Source: Capitulum mitella (Eukaryota; Arthropoda; Thecostraca; Pollicipedomorpha; Pollicipedidae). Taken from it: a DNA stretch of 64,000 nucleotides. The stretch is from the NCBI GenBank assembly GCA_030062745.1, contig CP099839.1, positions 25,595,324 through 25,659,323 of the forward strand. Reading direction: 5' to 3'. The notes under the pieces were generated by a model, which ran no database searches, had not been told where the DNA came from, and saw nothing but the letters and a program-made list of their open reading frames with translations. A program made the position numbers and the translations under genes. The first letter of the stretch is position 1. The number at the start of each line of letters is the position of its first letter. Positions 45,141-58,221 of the stretch are shown in pieces.

Positions 45141-45924
45141 GATGAAAGCGACACCGTAAGAAAATTAAAAATTCCCGTCGTTGCTAGGTATTATTCATGG
45201 GTATCCATCAGTGACTGTCTCCCTAGAGCACTTGGGGCTCTAAAAAGTATCACTGATGCAATTTAGAGATTTTTCCTCAGTTCTGGAAGGTTTTCGGACG
45301 CCCGTTTAAGGTGATCAGACTGCCTGTTGACATGCCACTTTTTTGGGAGGTTTCCGAAGGTTTTAGTACTACAATGCAAAAAAACATCAAGCACCCTTGC
45401 TGTGGGAATACAACAGATTAATAATTATTATCATTTCGTTGAATGACTGCCATAACCAATCAACTTTTTGACACTGGAGATGCATAAAATATAATTAAGA
45501 AACAACTGAAAATATTTTCAGAGTTCTAACAGCAAAAAATGCTGGAGCGAAAACAATAGAACGAACGGTTTGGCTGGGCAACACTGGTGAACGTCGACAG
45601 AGCGACCGTGTTGAATTACGGTGAGGAGCGTTTTATTACTGTTAGAGGGTCTGCTTTCGTCATTGCACAGTGGATTTGTACAACGTGATATAAATGTGTA
45701 GAGAACTGTCTTGCATATTAAAAGAACAGTGCATCTGCGATGTAATACGGAGGTATTCGGAGGGGTTCTTGTGTAATTTGTCCATGGACTTGCGAAATTT
45801 TAGACCTGTTCTTGTTCGAAGTTCAAAACCGATAGCGTACTATCAGATTTTTAACCACATGCAATTTGACCTTTTCCAAAACACGGCAACCCTATGCACT
45901 AGGTCAATGACTTCTATCAGCAGC
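45141..45924. other. Spacer, no supported gene
   Basis: No gene seen. Plus frame 45694-45933 (79 aa) has no recognisable domain. Confidence 0.4.
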
Positions 45925-46530
45925 CTGACCTGAAGTTGCCATATTCAGGGGAGAACAGTAAATCGCATGAGAAGGGCCGATGGTGAGGATTTAACCGGTT
46001 CCAGCTCGGAACATAGGATTGTCTTCAGCAAAAAGGAGGGTTTTTGTTGTTTTTAGAGGTTGAGGACGTGACACAAGGTCGCCAAGTTGTGAAAGGACAA
46101 ATGAATCGTATATGCCTCGTCAATTTTTGTAACTTTGGTGGAAATCGGTCCCACAGGCTCTAATTACTGGACTGACCGCAGCCGAAGATGTGGGTTTTCT
46201 TTGTGTGTGGAGATTGAGGACCAGAGCTGAGGTCACAAAGTTCTGTAAGAGAAGCAAAGCGCATGTGGCGTGTCGTTTAGTACATTTTTGGTGGCGGTCG
46301 GTCCCATAGGCTTGGAGCACGGGAATGTGTGCAGCCAATAACGAGGGCTTTTCTTTGTGTTCAGAAATTAATCACTTGACCTGAGGTCACCAAGTCTTGG
46401 AAAGAAAAGTAAATCGCGTAAGGCAAATCAATTGGTGAAGGCTTAATGGCGACCGGTCTCATGGGCTCGGAGCATGTGACTGTCTGCAGTAAAAAGCAAA
46501 GGATTCTTGTGGATTACCAGTCGTTTTCGT
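45925..46530. repeat. ~152-bp tandem array, about four units
   Basis: CGGT(T/C)CC/CGGTCYCA anchors fall at 45996, 46146, 46299 and 46453 (periods 150, 153 and 154). Each unit holds a GGTCCCANAGGCT-like phrase, a GNAGCC/TGCAG phrase, a GGGTTTTCTTTGTG phrase, and GAGGTCACMAAGT, best preserved as TTGACCTGAGGTCACC at 46376-46391. It also holds AAAGTAAATCGC-like sequence. Minus frame 46120-46338 is a translation of the repeat. Confidence 0.7.
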
Positions 46531-49500
46531 TGGTCGAACCGACGTTTTTCAAGGTTTTTGGAGCTACGATTTGAACAATTTGTCCAATGGAATCTGGCAG
46601 CAGTGGTCAGCACTGGCGCGGCCAATGTCGGATAGTCAGGGGTTTTCTGGACCTCTGTGCGGCAACAACAACAAAAAGTAACAGGCATTCCTTCAATGAC
46701 CGTCAAAGGTCTGACGCACCGAGATTTCTCTCACGGCATGACAGACTGCAGACGCGAAAAACTTCGAACACGCATTCGTCCGGGGTCAGTTTGGAGAGAA
46801 TGCGTATGCTGCGCAGTCCGACGTCGCTGAGTTCCGTGAACGGGGTCAGGAGAGCCTCTCACCGGTCGCGCCAGCTGACCCGGTGTCAGCTGATTGTGAC
46901 GACTCTCCTCAGCTAAGGGAAACATGTGGTATCGACTGGATGCCGTTGTCGTGCGGCCTGGTAGCCATGTTTGAACTCTGGCTAGAGCACGAATAATCTT
47001 TTTTTAAAACAAAAACAATTAGACAGATCGATGAGGAGTCAAAATGCAACGGGCAGTGAGTGCGAAGGTCAAGCCAGCAACGACAACCAGTTTACAACTT
47101 ACGAGGATTAGATTTACGGCGTTGCATGTAAGAATCCGCCTGAGCACATTCCAGCGTTTTCAGGGTTCCTTCACTCCTTGGTATGCAGGAAGCAACGTGC
47201 AGCCCATACATGTTTGCGATCACCCCTGGGAAGCTGGAATCATTTGATAAATCATACAAAGCATCCGAGCTACTGCGATCCAACGTCCATCTGGACGAGC
47301 GATGGTCTCTCCGTCCGCGCAAGATGGGCTCGAGTAGCTTTGGAGCTCTACATTTGATCCGCGGGTCAGCGGACAATTTGTTTCTCGACGATTATGGCCA
47401 CCACACGGTTGCGTCGTATCTTTGATGGCTCGTTAAGCTTTAGTCATAAGATCTGTCGTCACCTGGAATTGAGCATTTTGTGAAGCGGGTGTGTTATTCA
47501 GGGTCCTTGCAATACGCCCTGCTTAGGAGAGGCTCTTGATCCTCCCAGCAGCATCACCCGAGCAAGCCACTTGGATCAAATTTGTAAAGCAAAACATGCG
47601 CCGCACTGTTGAGCTGTGAAAGAGTGCTAAATTCACCGTCTTTCCCGACGGAGAGCAACGCGAACGTTCACTCCTTGAAAAAGACTGGTAACAAACTCCT
47701 TGACAGTGCTAATTACGATATTGTATACATTCAGCCTGTTTGTTGACTACTTCAAGCACAAAAAATGCCTGAAATTAACATGACCATGAATGAATAGGAA
47801 TGCGCAACCGTGGCATACCTTGTTTTTCCTATTTGTTATCAAAGCGGTCGCAAATAGAATCGAGCAGGTACGAATACCCCTGTGTACATTTAACACTGCC
47901 AATTTTTTGAACAGCAGGATATGAACTCGACTTAAGAGTGGCAGCGTACAGTGTTCAGTAGTTTACCATCAAAGCCTAGGAAGAGGAAATGATAATTGGG
48001 CGGTGCTGTCATTCTGTACCGTCACTCGCATTTGTTCCCGGATGCGGCATCACTGGTTATTTGTTATTGGCACACAACAAAAACACACCTGTGTTAACCG
48101 TGGCCTTCTTGTTTCACACCTGTCTGTGTTCGTATCCTTGTCTTTCATCAGCGTTCACAAGTGGCGCAAGTCAGGTGTGGTGCGGGGCCCTTGAAAATGG
48201 GCAAACAAGCAAAAAAGGATATGCTGAAATTCCAACCGTCTCTTTAAAAGTTGTCTTACTCTTTTACCTTCCTTTTCAAGACACCTCATGACGTTGCTTC
48301 TGTCAGCGTATGCTTCGTTTGTACCGTTGTTTTCAACACCTTTTCTTACCGACTTAATGACATCAGACTGGTAAACTGTCTTTGTCTGACTTAAACTCAA
48401 TTCACCAACAGCGACGTATTTGGCACAAACGCAAACACACCGACTGTGCTGATAATGTAACTTGCCTGGCGATTTACATGCAGCATGCTTCCACGAAAGA
48501 AAGGTTTTTTGTCTGCGCCGCGTAGAATTTGGCTAAATATCGTGACTGGCTCACCTTGGGTTTACCCCTTTTCAAGACATGTTTACCCTTCTTGCTTTAG
48601 GCTCATATTGCCAATAGCCAGCAAAAAAACTAGCGCAATCTATTAATTCATCAAACTACTAACGAGTGTTTCAGCAGCAAAATATTTTTTATATGCGTCA
48701 TTTTTGTCAAGCCTTGCTGTTTTACTTGGCCCGCCATGGCCTGCTAGATCCAACCAGACCTACTTGGTTGCCTTTAATATGTTGGGCGCAAATATGTTTA
48801 TCATTCAGAGTGACAAATCTTTAATGACTGAAACCAATCACGTTGAACATAAAGTTTTACCATGTAAGCTAATGTTTTGAAAACTAACTGGTTAACAACG
48901 TGTTTTGAAAACGATTAACAACGCAAATAATATGAAAACTTGAGTATGCCACTTCCTGCAAACTAAACATCATCCAGCTTGGGGCGGGCTGGCAACCTAG
49001 TTGTTTCTCTAGTTGCCGAGATAAAACGGTGCAACAACATTTTTTTTCATTGTATTGCATGGCCACGAAAACGAAAAATTAAACACGGCAAAAACTTGAA
49101 GATTTTTTTTTTCGGGATTCTTCATCAGTGTTTTTACCAGCATCGTTCTTAGGTGTAAAGACGCAACTAAATCCGTGATTTTTCAGAGGACAATGCTTAC
49201 ATTGCCTAGCCTTGACAGCCGGCATTGGCGTAAGTTGTCAAGCTTAAAACAAACAGATGATTAAACAAACAGATTTACATACTGATTAAACAGGAAGGGA
49301 ACTTTTTTGCTAGTTAATTTTTTCATTCGTATACATATAGTAAATTTGTTTAATTTATCCAATGCAAATAAATTAAACAAAACGGAACTCCTTCAGAACA
49401 AAAAACAAATCTTTGCGGATATAGAAAACGGAATCCGTTGTGTGTAGGAAGCGGGATGGAAAAAGCTGCATACTACATTGCGAGCTGAACGTGGACACGC

Positions 49501-49907
49501 TTTCGAAACGTCTACTGGTTGAACTGGTCACACGGAATGTAGCGGGAGAAAACCCGGGGTAAGTTTCACTGACCTCGTTGCGGACGGAACAAGAATGGTG
49601 GAGCTGTGTAAGAGGACCAGAAGGATGAACAGACAGAACCTCGATTCCGCCTATGTGATGCCATTCGGGCAAGCGCACCTGCGCCTGCTCATGATGTAAC
49701 GCAACAGCTGTAAATGGTACACAGGAGAAGAGGACAAACGAGAAAATGTGGGAAATCGTATGAGCCTTCGTAACAATACAGTCTTGGGACGAGAAGCATA
49801 TTTCAGATTGGCTACAGAAAACCAACAGGATATAACTTGGCTATATCAGCTCAAAATATGTGTACCAGTGAACCATTCCTTTTCACACGCAGGCGGACCT
49901 TGCAGAA
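46531..49907. other. Long spacer, no supported gene
   Basis: Short overlapping frames on both strands (for example plus 46587-46916, minus 47092-47376, plus 47989-48291, minus 49373-49825) show no recognised domain. The region 48470-49380 is A/T-rich. No repeat family from elsewhere in the window was recognised here. Confidence 0.4.
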
Positions 49908-50447
49908 CTACTCACACTGGTGGGGGAGGGGGTATACTTTGTCCCCTATACTTCCTGGTACATCCGATCGATTCCAGCGACGTTTTTAAGAGGAGGTCGT
50001 TGGCCTAATTTCTGATGCGTAACTGTCAGAAAATGGATGGCTAGATCAAGTTTGTCGAGAACAAACAAAGTCAGACATTGAATAACTAGCACTCCCTTAT
50101 TTCTCCAGATTTATCAAGTTGATGGCAACCGAATTTTGTAGAACCGTGGTCCGTATTATGAACTTACATACCACAGGGCCATGTTCACCTATGCCAGGTT
50201 AATTGAGGTCAGTCTAGGTCGATATCTGAAAATGATGGATTCCGTCAAAATGGAGCATAGTAGTCTGGAGCGTTGTTAAAACGTAGGATACCCTTGTGTA
50301 CCTATGAGCAAAGTGACGTACTTAAGTCATTTGAGGTCATCCGGGGTCAACAGGAGTCAACAAAATGCATCCTTGCAATATTTAATTGAGATTATTCGGG
50401 CGATTTCGAGAAGAAGAAAGAATGTTACGTCTTCACTGACCTTGCAT

Positions 50448-50665
50448 CGGGGGGGGGGGGGGGTAGCCAAGGGAGGCTAGGGGGCCATGATCTCTCTTAG
50501 GGCTGAAACTTGAAGTTTTCATACTCACCAGAATGAAAATAAATGTGGATTTCGGGAGCTCGAAAGCTCCAAAATAATGCGGCCCAAATGCGAGGAATGT
50601 TCAGTTTCTAGGGAGGCTTGGTTTGTCCTGGCCTAATCATTGGCGAAATCTCGGCTGCACTCATG
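50448..50665. mobile_element. hAT-like MITE inside family C copy
   Basis: A 218-bp insert with a perfect 8-bp target duplication, CCTTGCAT (50440-50447 and 50666-50673). It starts with a 14-G tract, then TAGCCAAGGGAGG, and ends TCTCGGCTGCACTCATG, a worn version of the CTTGGCTGCGCCCCTG end. Related to families G and H by its ends only. Confidence 0.8.
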
Positions 50666-50864
50666 CCTTGCATGCCATCAGTTAACATGACCAAGCTTTC
50701 AGGTGCCTGCATTCACCATGCAGCCAAATTATCCCAAAATTCCCACATGATCCCTTTATAATATGCTGCGTTTTGAATACCTGACCTCAGTTCGGGTCTA
50801 TTGACCTGACCTAGGTCACTTGCTCCGGAGTAGGTACATTTGTAAGATACAGCCTTACAGTATT

Positions 50865-51115
50865 GGTCGCGCGGCCACTCGGGCCGCGCCCCATAGTTGG
50901 ATGGGCGACCCATAGGGGCGCTCGTGCGCCGCGTGTCACTGTCGTTATTTCGTTTGTCCGCCCAGCCCCCGGAGAGCCCTGGTGCGGGGCCGACGGTAGT
51001 GTGTAAACGGAGTCAGAGCGTGGTGCGCGGTCCCGTCCGACCGGGAATACAAAAATTCGTTGTGTTGCTGAGTGTGTTACGCCCGGTACGCGGACTGCCG
51101 AGTGGAGGAGATAAG
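50865..51115. other. GC-rich insert in family C copy
   Basis: About 250 bp that interrupt the C-family alignment between ATGATTGTG and TCTTACAAATGTACC (minus strand). It is GC-rich, with CGCGCGGCC, GGGCCGCGCCCC and GTGCGCGGTCCCGTCCG. No terminal repeats or coding motif could be identified, so its origin is unknown. Confidence 0.45.
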
Positions 51116-51575
51116 GGATGACGCTACACAATCATCTTGCAGACTTCCGAAAAGCCACGTTAAAATGAGATGAATAATCTGCGGGAAAAATACAGATTGC
51201 TTTATATTTGCCATTTGACTTTGGTTGACCTTAACTGACCTGACCCAGCTACCTGAGCCTTCCGAATGTAAATGAATCAGATAAACCAAATGAACGCAAT
51301 GTGAAGCTGCTGGCCTCTTATTCCATACGCAACATAGTTGCTGTCCCTCGGTCCGCCATGCGCGCGGCCGCCCGCCGCCGACGCTGGATCGACCGGGCGA
51401 CTGGCGTCTCGACTTCACCAAGCTGTAGAGAAGGAAATCACCGCTCGATTTTCAAATTTCAACAGAGAAAAGATGCACAAAAAGTTAAGGGCTGCAGAGT
51501 TGTTATTACGAAGCTCATGCGCAAAACAAAACACGAGGGGTGCGCAGTTTTCGCCCCCATCAATACTCGCGTTAA

Positions 51576-52659
51576 CTAAGATTCGTTGCGACTAAACGCA
51601 CCAGGGTCCAGATACTCCGTGTCAGCGACTTCGACTGTAACTGCTAATGACGATGCACACTGATCTACGCTAACGGATGCCAACTGCTCTAGTCATGGCT
51701 GGAGATCCCGGTGCGATTATGAAGGACCAAGCACTCATTTTTCAGAGATTTGAACATACGACAATAACCGGCAAGACACGGTCTGGAATCATATTTAGAA
51801 CTCCCTCCCCCCAATGGTTTTTAAAAGTTTCAAACCATGGCAACAGCGATGCGAGGCTGCTCACGTGCCTACCGCATGACCCGCCTCTGGCGACCTTCGG
51901 GCTCAGACGACCCTGCCTTCTCCCAGCCCGTTTGAAGCTGTAGCCGGGACGCTTGCCGGACCCTGAAGCGCCTTACGTACGGTCCGCAGCGGCAGTTTTT
52001 AATCACCGCCACCATTCCGTGCGGGATGGGCCCGCCAGGCAACATCCCACCTGAGCGTTCGTAACTCACCGGCGCCAGTTGTCCCTGCTGCGCGGGCGAA
52101 AATCGCCAGCTGGGCCGTGCTCGGAATCAATAGAGCTCGCAGCCCATCCACATGCCACGCCAAGGACGTGTCAAGGTCAGCCAGTCGGTGCGCCAATGGA
52201 TTTCCGGAGGCCTGCACCCGACAGCTGCTCACGTGCTCACAGTATGTCCGCGAATGAAGCAGGTAAATGCAGCGCCTGCCCCCCTCCCATGTTGCAAACA
52301 ACATACATCCCTCCATGGAAAAAGTCGGACACACCTAAAGGGAATTCTGAAGTTTTTTTTGAAGATTCTGGAGGAGTTGAGAGTTCAGGACAGCAAATCC
52401 CCTGCTTTGAAAAACTTTAAGGGGAGTGCTCAACCTCGACATGAGTGTCGATTTGTATTCTGTTGAGAGGGCCCTGGCCCGCCCAGTGTTAATATGTTGA
52501 TGTTGATGAGGGCCTCTTCAATGTTTGTTGGGACCCTCCAATATTTTTTGCCAGTTTTAAAGGGAAATAGGCGGAAATAACGAAAGAAACGGCCGCAATA
52601 GATAAGAGATAGCCAGAAAATATTGAATAAAGCATATAGTGGTGTATCTATATGCCTTT
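51576..52659. other. Spacer, no supported gene
   Basis: A GC-rich patch at 51850-52290 has frames on both strands without domains. Short repeat-like GGGCCCTGGCCCGCCC is at 52469-52484. Confidence 0.4.
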
Positions 52660-52845
52660 TTGTCTCATGTGTATGCATATACATACATGGGAATATACGC
52701 AATTTTTTACTTAAAAAAATTGTAACAAAAACCTATAAATTTCCATTGATCAAAATAAAGTTGGCCAAATCCGTTGAAAAACCCACATTTGGGGGGGAGG
52801 CTAGGTTGTCAGGCCCTTGGCTCAGCACACCCAGTCATTTAGTTA
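52660..52845 (-). mobile_element. 5'-truncated LINE 3' tail, copy 3
   Basis: Minus-strand match to the tails at 19080 and 25505: GAGCCAAGGGCCTGACAACC, CCAAATGTGGGTTTTTCAAC and GGATTTGGCCAACTTTATTT. It ends near an A/T-rich TATGTATATGCATAC tract rather than a long (TA)n. Confidence 0.5.
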
Positions 52846-52924
52846 GTACCTTAAAGTTACTTAGTTAAAGTTAAAAGTTAAACTTAAAAGTTCGTAAGGG
52901 ATGTCTAGTCAGGACAGGGTGTTG

Positions 52925-53700
52925 TTTACTTGTTATAACTACGATTGGGCCGATGTTAATGTAAATATGCATGAACTGAGAACTAATCAAAGACACGTTT
53001 TCCATTGGGCTGAATGTTTAGAATCTCAACAAAATTCATAAGCATGTCAAGTGCTTGGAAAATAGGTGGTATTTTGTTTTTGACTGAATGACGATAGCAG
53101 TTATACATGTGTATTTTTACTAAGCATCTTATGCGTGATAAACACAAATCATGTTACATTGCTTGTATAACGTTTGACCTCAAACGACCTCAAGTGATCT
53201 CAAGTCACAGAAAATGGCCTTGAGCTCATTTCACAGTGTCTGAAACGGCTCCAAAGGTTTGAATTGACTATATATAGAAAAATTCTCTCCATGACCATCG
53301 TGGTATGGAGTGCACGCGCGAACATTTTAGGTAACACTCCGTGGCATGACTGATATCAACCTGAAACCTGAAATTCAGGTATAAAAGCCGCCATTTGCGG
53401 TATGTCTTTCGGTTTTCTATTTTGAAAATTAATTTAAAAAACATGCATATAACCATCTTCAAAACTTTACTTTTGGCAGCAATTTTGCTTCTACGTTTAA
53501 CAGTGCCAAAAAAGACCTGAGGCGCCTCCCAAGAACCTGGTCTGGCTTCGTCACTGCGAGAAACAAAATTTTGGAAATTTGGCGTAGTGCGGAAGAGAAA
53601 TGGATAGAAAAAGTCACTAAGTTTCGTGGCTCTGCTCCAAAATGCCTAAAATGGCGAACAAAAAGCAGGGAGGGATGTTTTAAGGCCCCCTTCCCACGCT
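52925..53700 (+). mobile_element. TTAA family A, highly diverged relic
   Basis: It shares the order of family A blocks: the TTATAACT segment, GATGGAC/TTTTCCATTGG-like sequence, and TGACCTCAAACGACCTCAAG. It continues with ACCTGAAACCTG, TTTTGGCAGCAATTTTGC and GGCGCCTCCCAAGAACCTGG. CACTAAGTTTCGTGGCTCTG follows. No TTAA termini remain, so limits are approximate. It is the oldest-looking A copy here. Confidence 0.6.
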
Positions 53701-54928
53701 GTCGTCAGGTTCATCACCTTCCGTTTCTGAGTGGTTTAAGGTGGTAATATCGAAACATCGTAACATCAGAAACCTGGTAATTTATCCCGACTTTATTTCG
53801 ACATACACTGCAGAAAAAAAAACATGGAGATGGTAACCTTTTGAGAAACGAGTCCAGGATACGTTTTCTGGGAAGCACGTTCGATGTGCAACTTTAGTGG
53901 CTACAATTTCTGTGTGTTTTGCTAAGTGCCATGAAAGTCAGATAACCGTTTACTACAATCTGTCTGTTCATTTCATGCCCCACGACATACTTGGCATGTT
54001 TATGGATATAGTGTCATATGGGCACTCAGGACATTACTTTTTGAAGAGCAGCTAGCGGGCTTTATCACATCAAGGGCGGAGATATTGGTAATTTTAAGCC
54101 ATATTCATGTTTTATGCTTATTTTGGCACGCTAAGACGAAATTACGCCAGCAGGGACCATCCAAGTTATCAAACACTGTTACTTGTGTCATATAACTAAC
54201 TTCCATACAAATCACTTCCTAGGGCGACTGTGAACTATTTTGGACGTATGCTTATAGCATATGTTCCTTGTCGCAAAGTATGGCGCGTATTGCTAGGGGT
54301 TGATCTAGGGAAAGCTTAGTTTGTGCCCATAAATCACGCTAAGCACCCCTTTGCCTTGAGGTGTGGTAAACCAGAGTGATTAACGTGTAATAAAAAAATC
54401 GAAAAAATCAATTTAACCTCCATTTTCGAACTTTTGACACCGCCACTCGTAGTTCCTTTTAAATGCAGTGAATCGATTCGATTCCAGAAATTCACACTTC
54501 AGTTCTGCGAGAAAACACAAAATGTGCCTGTTTTTTATGCATCTGATTGGTGCCGTCTTTACCACATGTCCTCTTTCCATTTATTTCGGGACAGTAGGAT
54601 GACTGTCTTTCGCGGTTTGCAGCCGCAAAACTGCAAAACCCCATCCAAAATGTGGATTGGGAATTGGCGAGTGGAATAAGTTGCCTGCCCCTTTTCTAAA
54701 GGACATGAGAGGAAAATTCTCAAGATAAGTGAACATTAGGGTAGACTCTAACCTCCAACCATTGACACCTGTTTCTGAAGCGTTAGTTGCAGGTGTAGAA
54801 TGATCGCATTTGTGTGACAGCAGTAAAAGAGATATCCATTTGTTCATTGTCTCATAACTGGGTTTTGAATTCCTGTTCCCTTCAGTGCTACTTAAATCGT
54901 TGATAGCAAGGATGTAACTTTATGTATC
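53701..54928. other. Spacer, no supported gene
   Basis: No gene recognised. Short frames at 54434-54679 (plus) and 54581-54847 (minus) overlap. Confidence 0.4.
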
Positions 54929-54994
54929 TTTGTGGGTGCACATGAACCCACTAACTAGATTTGTGCACGGAAACATCGTCTGTGCACCCACAAA
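54929..54994. repeat. Perfect 14-bp inverted repeat
   Basis: TTTGTGGGTGCACA (54929-54942) and TGTGCACCCACAAA (54981-54994) flank a 38-bp loop that contains GTGCACGG. It could be the ends of a tiny palindromic element. Confidence 0.8.
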
Positions 54995-57900
54995 CCCCCA
55001 GAACAGTGTGTGACCCCCAAAGTAATATCTGCACTCTTTCGTAACATAAAAGAGCTAATAGATGTACAAAGATTGCAGGCATACATGGATATGTAGGCGA
55101 ATATCTACGACTTCATTAAAAAATACACCACAAGAATTCAGCCATAGGTAGAAGTGACGGGGAGCTGAGCCCCTTACGGTCTGATTCTTTAGCAAACAAA
55201 ATCCGGCTTTCTGGAGTCCGTAAATGAAGTGGACGAAATCAGGGGAGTCTGCGACTTTGAGGGTAAGGGCTGGCCGGGCCCCTTCCATACAAAAATACCC
55301 TCCATACAAAAATCCTAACATTTGAATGCACCTACAAAAAATTTTGATAAATGTCACCCCGTTTGATAGATAACAACACCAGGGTTCTTCTTACAAACAT
55401 TGGTTGTAACTGGTTATATTTATTAGGTAAATAAAACATGCATTCGAGTCAACCAGCATTTGGGAGTCAATTTAGGAAATCAGCTGCCAAAAACTATCGA
55501 AAACATTCGATTCTGATTCCTGGCCCAAAAAGCGACTATGGTTCTCATTCTGAACCATAGTTGTGAAACAGGGAATCGATTCTAATCCATATTTACGAAA
55601 AAAAAATCGGAGAACGCAAATCATTTCTTGTTCAATTTTGAATTGCTTACAGGTTCGGTCACAACAACTATTTTGAGCTCGTTTTAGACTCTATTTGTCT
55701 ACAAAAGAACGCGGGTGGGAAGGTAACAAAAATTAGCCCGTGTGGAGCTCCTGGATACGCCGTAGATTTATGCTGTAACGTACACCACTATGTTTGCGAT
55801 AATGTCAGACGCTCAGACGTCAGACGTCAGGCGTATACAGCCACCAAGCTCAGTTCATATCCAGATGTCCAGCTTAATCTCTCTGGTTTATTTCATGATT
55901 CAGTGACAAATTTAGGTATAAAAAGATGAAACGCTGGTGTGCCTCAAGTCAGGACATGATCCTGCGTCAGGTCAGGTCACATGGTCGATCTTATATAACA
56001 TTCTATTATCTATGGTTGTGTAACCTAAGGAGTTTCAGTCCAAAGGTACTCATTGACTTTTTGTTTCTTTTGTTATTGGTCCTGGACAAATTACGAAATA
56101 AAGCAAAGGAAACGGCAGAATGCTAGGTGCGGTCACAAGATTAGGTCAGGCCACGATGGGTTATTGGCGTTCTAGTCTGTCGGCATTTAAAAAAAATGTT
56201 CGGAGAAATCATTTCTTCCGTTTTGGAAGCATGTATAGACAACAAACTTGCCAGCTACGTTCAGAAACCTCGCAAATAAAGCGGAATGAAAAGTGAAATA
56301 TCGGGTCACCTAATGCAATATGTGATGAAATGCATGTCATAAATTATATGTCACCGTAATGTATATTCTTTTGGTTTCCCATTGGAATGCTCAGAACTAT
56401 TCTCGGTTCATTAGGGGCGGACCTAGAGCTCTTCTCCGAAATTCCCATTTTTGCATATATAAGACATTTGCACATATAAGCCAAAGAGCTGCGTTATTTT
56501 TAAACATTTTCCGAAACTTCTGAATACTGTGGAGCGGACTGACTGCGAACTTTCCAGTGGTAAAAGTTTCATTTGTCTCCAACATTTCTTTCGCGAGAGA
56601 GAGGGGGGCGTAAAAACGCACCCCCGGTTCCGACCACCCCTGTCAGGGTGCTGGATGGGCCAGGATTAAATATCTATTCCAGACTTACGAGTCCCACTTC
56701 CGTTCCCCCTGACAGCCTTCCACTGACAAAACTCGATCCAAAGCTGACCAGTGAACATGCTAAAAGAACTGTTTTTTATGGTACCTGGCGTCGCCATTAA
56801 CACGCGTTTATTACTTTAACTTCGCAGATTTGTTTCTGTTTCCCCTATACACATGGGTTAACGATCAACGATCGGATCGGGAAAGCTGAATCGAATCCCA
56901 AGAATTCGTTTCAGCTATTTCGCAAGCAAATCAAATGGTTTATTCCCGAAATATTCGGGAAGGGGTGGGGCGGGCTGCAAATATGCGAGATTTAGCGCGA
57001 TACCAGCGACACTTAGCTCTAATATCGAGGTGCCGGAATGGGTTGAAATTGAGACGACTTCTTCACGTCGTTACCACGTACAGGTACTTCACAGAGTCAT
57101 TCATCGCCAGTGCGCACACTCAGCCATGTTATACAATGCAGAACCGTCGTTTTCGTTCGAGACGTTTCGAAAACTTTGGAGGTTTGGGAAGCTTAATGGC
57201 AAATCAGAATTGCTTGAAAGCCCTATTTTATTCAGGTAAACTCAGTTAAAAGTCTGCATACTTCCATCTTACTTAACTCCGAGAAGTATACATCTCTGGG
57301 CATCGCTTTATGCGTACGTTGTCTTTGAGCTATTCCTTTGACGTTAGTCGGCTCCCACAATGCTACAAACCCTTTCGTAACGAGTTCAGAATTAATTGTG
57401 CATTGCCTTATGGTATTTGAGAAAAAGAATTGGGAAAACCTGCATTAATTGGGCGAAGCGTCACGAGGTTAGGTATGCCAATTTAGGAAAGGCACCGTCT
57501 TGCTGTTAAGTGAGAAGGACCTTGCTGACAAAACTTCATGCCGGTGCTGTCTAGTGGCCAGCCCACCCCCTTGATTGCAGCGCCCTGGCATAGCGATACC
57601 ACAACCCATGCAAATGCGTCGATCACTGTTGTCTCTTGAGCTGGAGCTACGCCGTTCTAGATACTGCACAATTTGCACCAGCGCGCACCAGGCCAGCCCA
57701 ATCCCGGATCGAACACCTGCCCCATCTCGTGCGTCTGTTCCCCTCATACCAGCCAACAAGGGGTTACCCGCAGTCTACCTCCTTAGCCCACCATAGACTT
57801 GCTGCGGTCACCTTCCCAGCTCAAGATCGTACGGTCGATAGTCAAGAGGTAATTCATGATGTTGTCTTTAGGTCGAGTGGTTGACCAGTCAGACTGCACG

Positions 57901-58150
57901 TGGATTTCCCCAGCTCTTATCCGATCCCACTGCGGTTTATCGTGAGTATCAGAAACATTCTAGTACTTGATCGAGGCCACGTCAGCTTGAAGATCAGGTC
58001 CCAATACAATATCTTGATGGCATTTGAAAATTTAACTGTTTCTTGAGAAGTTTTACTGAGGATTTTCCTATGCCGCTGCCATTTTTCAAGCTCGAGAAAC
58101 AGCACCATTGAAATCATTTCGGCCTACCCGGCCCAACAAAATGTGCTGAC
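54995..58150. other. Long spacer, no supported gene
   Basis: Clustered hexamers CAGGTCAGGTCAC (55968-55980) and TTAGGTCAGGCCACG (56141-56155) hint at another decayed TTAA-type element that I could not delimit. ACGTCAGACGTCAGG lies near 55816. Frames at 56935-57249 (plus) and 57469-57759 (minus) have no recognised domains. Confidence 0.4.
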
Positions 58151-58221
58151 AGCATCCCTTGCCCTATACAGAGCATCCCTTGCCCTGTACAGGTCGGGAT
58201 GCCCTGTACAGGTCGGGATGT
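58151..58221. repeat. 19-21-bp tandem repeat
   Basis: Units AGCATCCCTTGCCCTATACAG and AGCATCCCTTGCCCTGTACAG, then GTCGGGATGCCCTGTACAG and GTCGGGATGTATAC. This is a 21-bp pair merging into a 19-bp pair. Confidence 0.75.

Larger units (their letters stand above)
49908..51575 (-). mobile_element. TTAA family C element, copy 3, with two inserts
   Basis: Minus-strand copy. Its start has an intact terminus, TTAACGCGAGTATTGATGGG, then GCGAAAACTGCGCACCCC (51533-51575). Its end has AGGGGACAAAGTATACCCCC and CTCCCCCACCAGTG (49912-49945). Homologous blocks are CGATCCAGCGTCGGCGGCGG, TGGGTCAGGTCAGTTAAGG and CTACAAAATTCGGTTGCC. It is interrupted by a MITE (50448-50665) and a GC-rich insert (about 50865-51115). 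Removing both leaves about 1.2 kb, the size of the other C copies. Confidence 0.7.
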
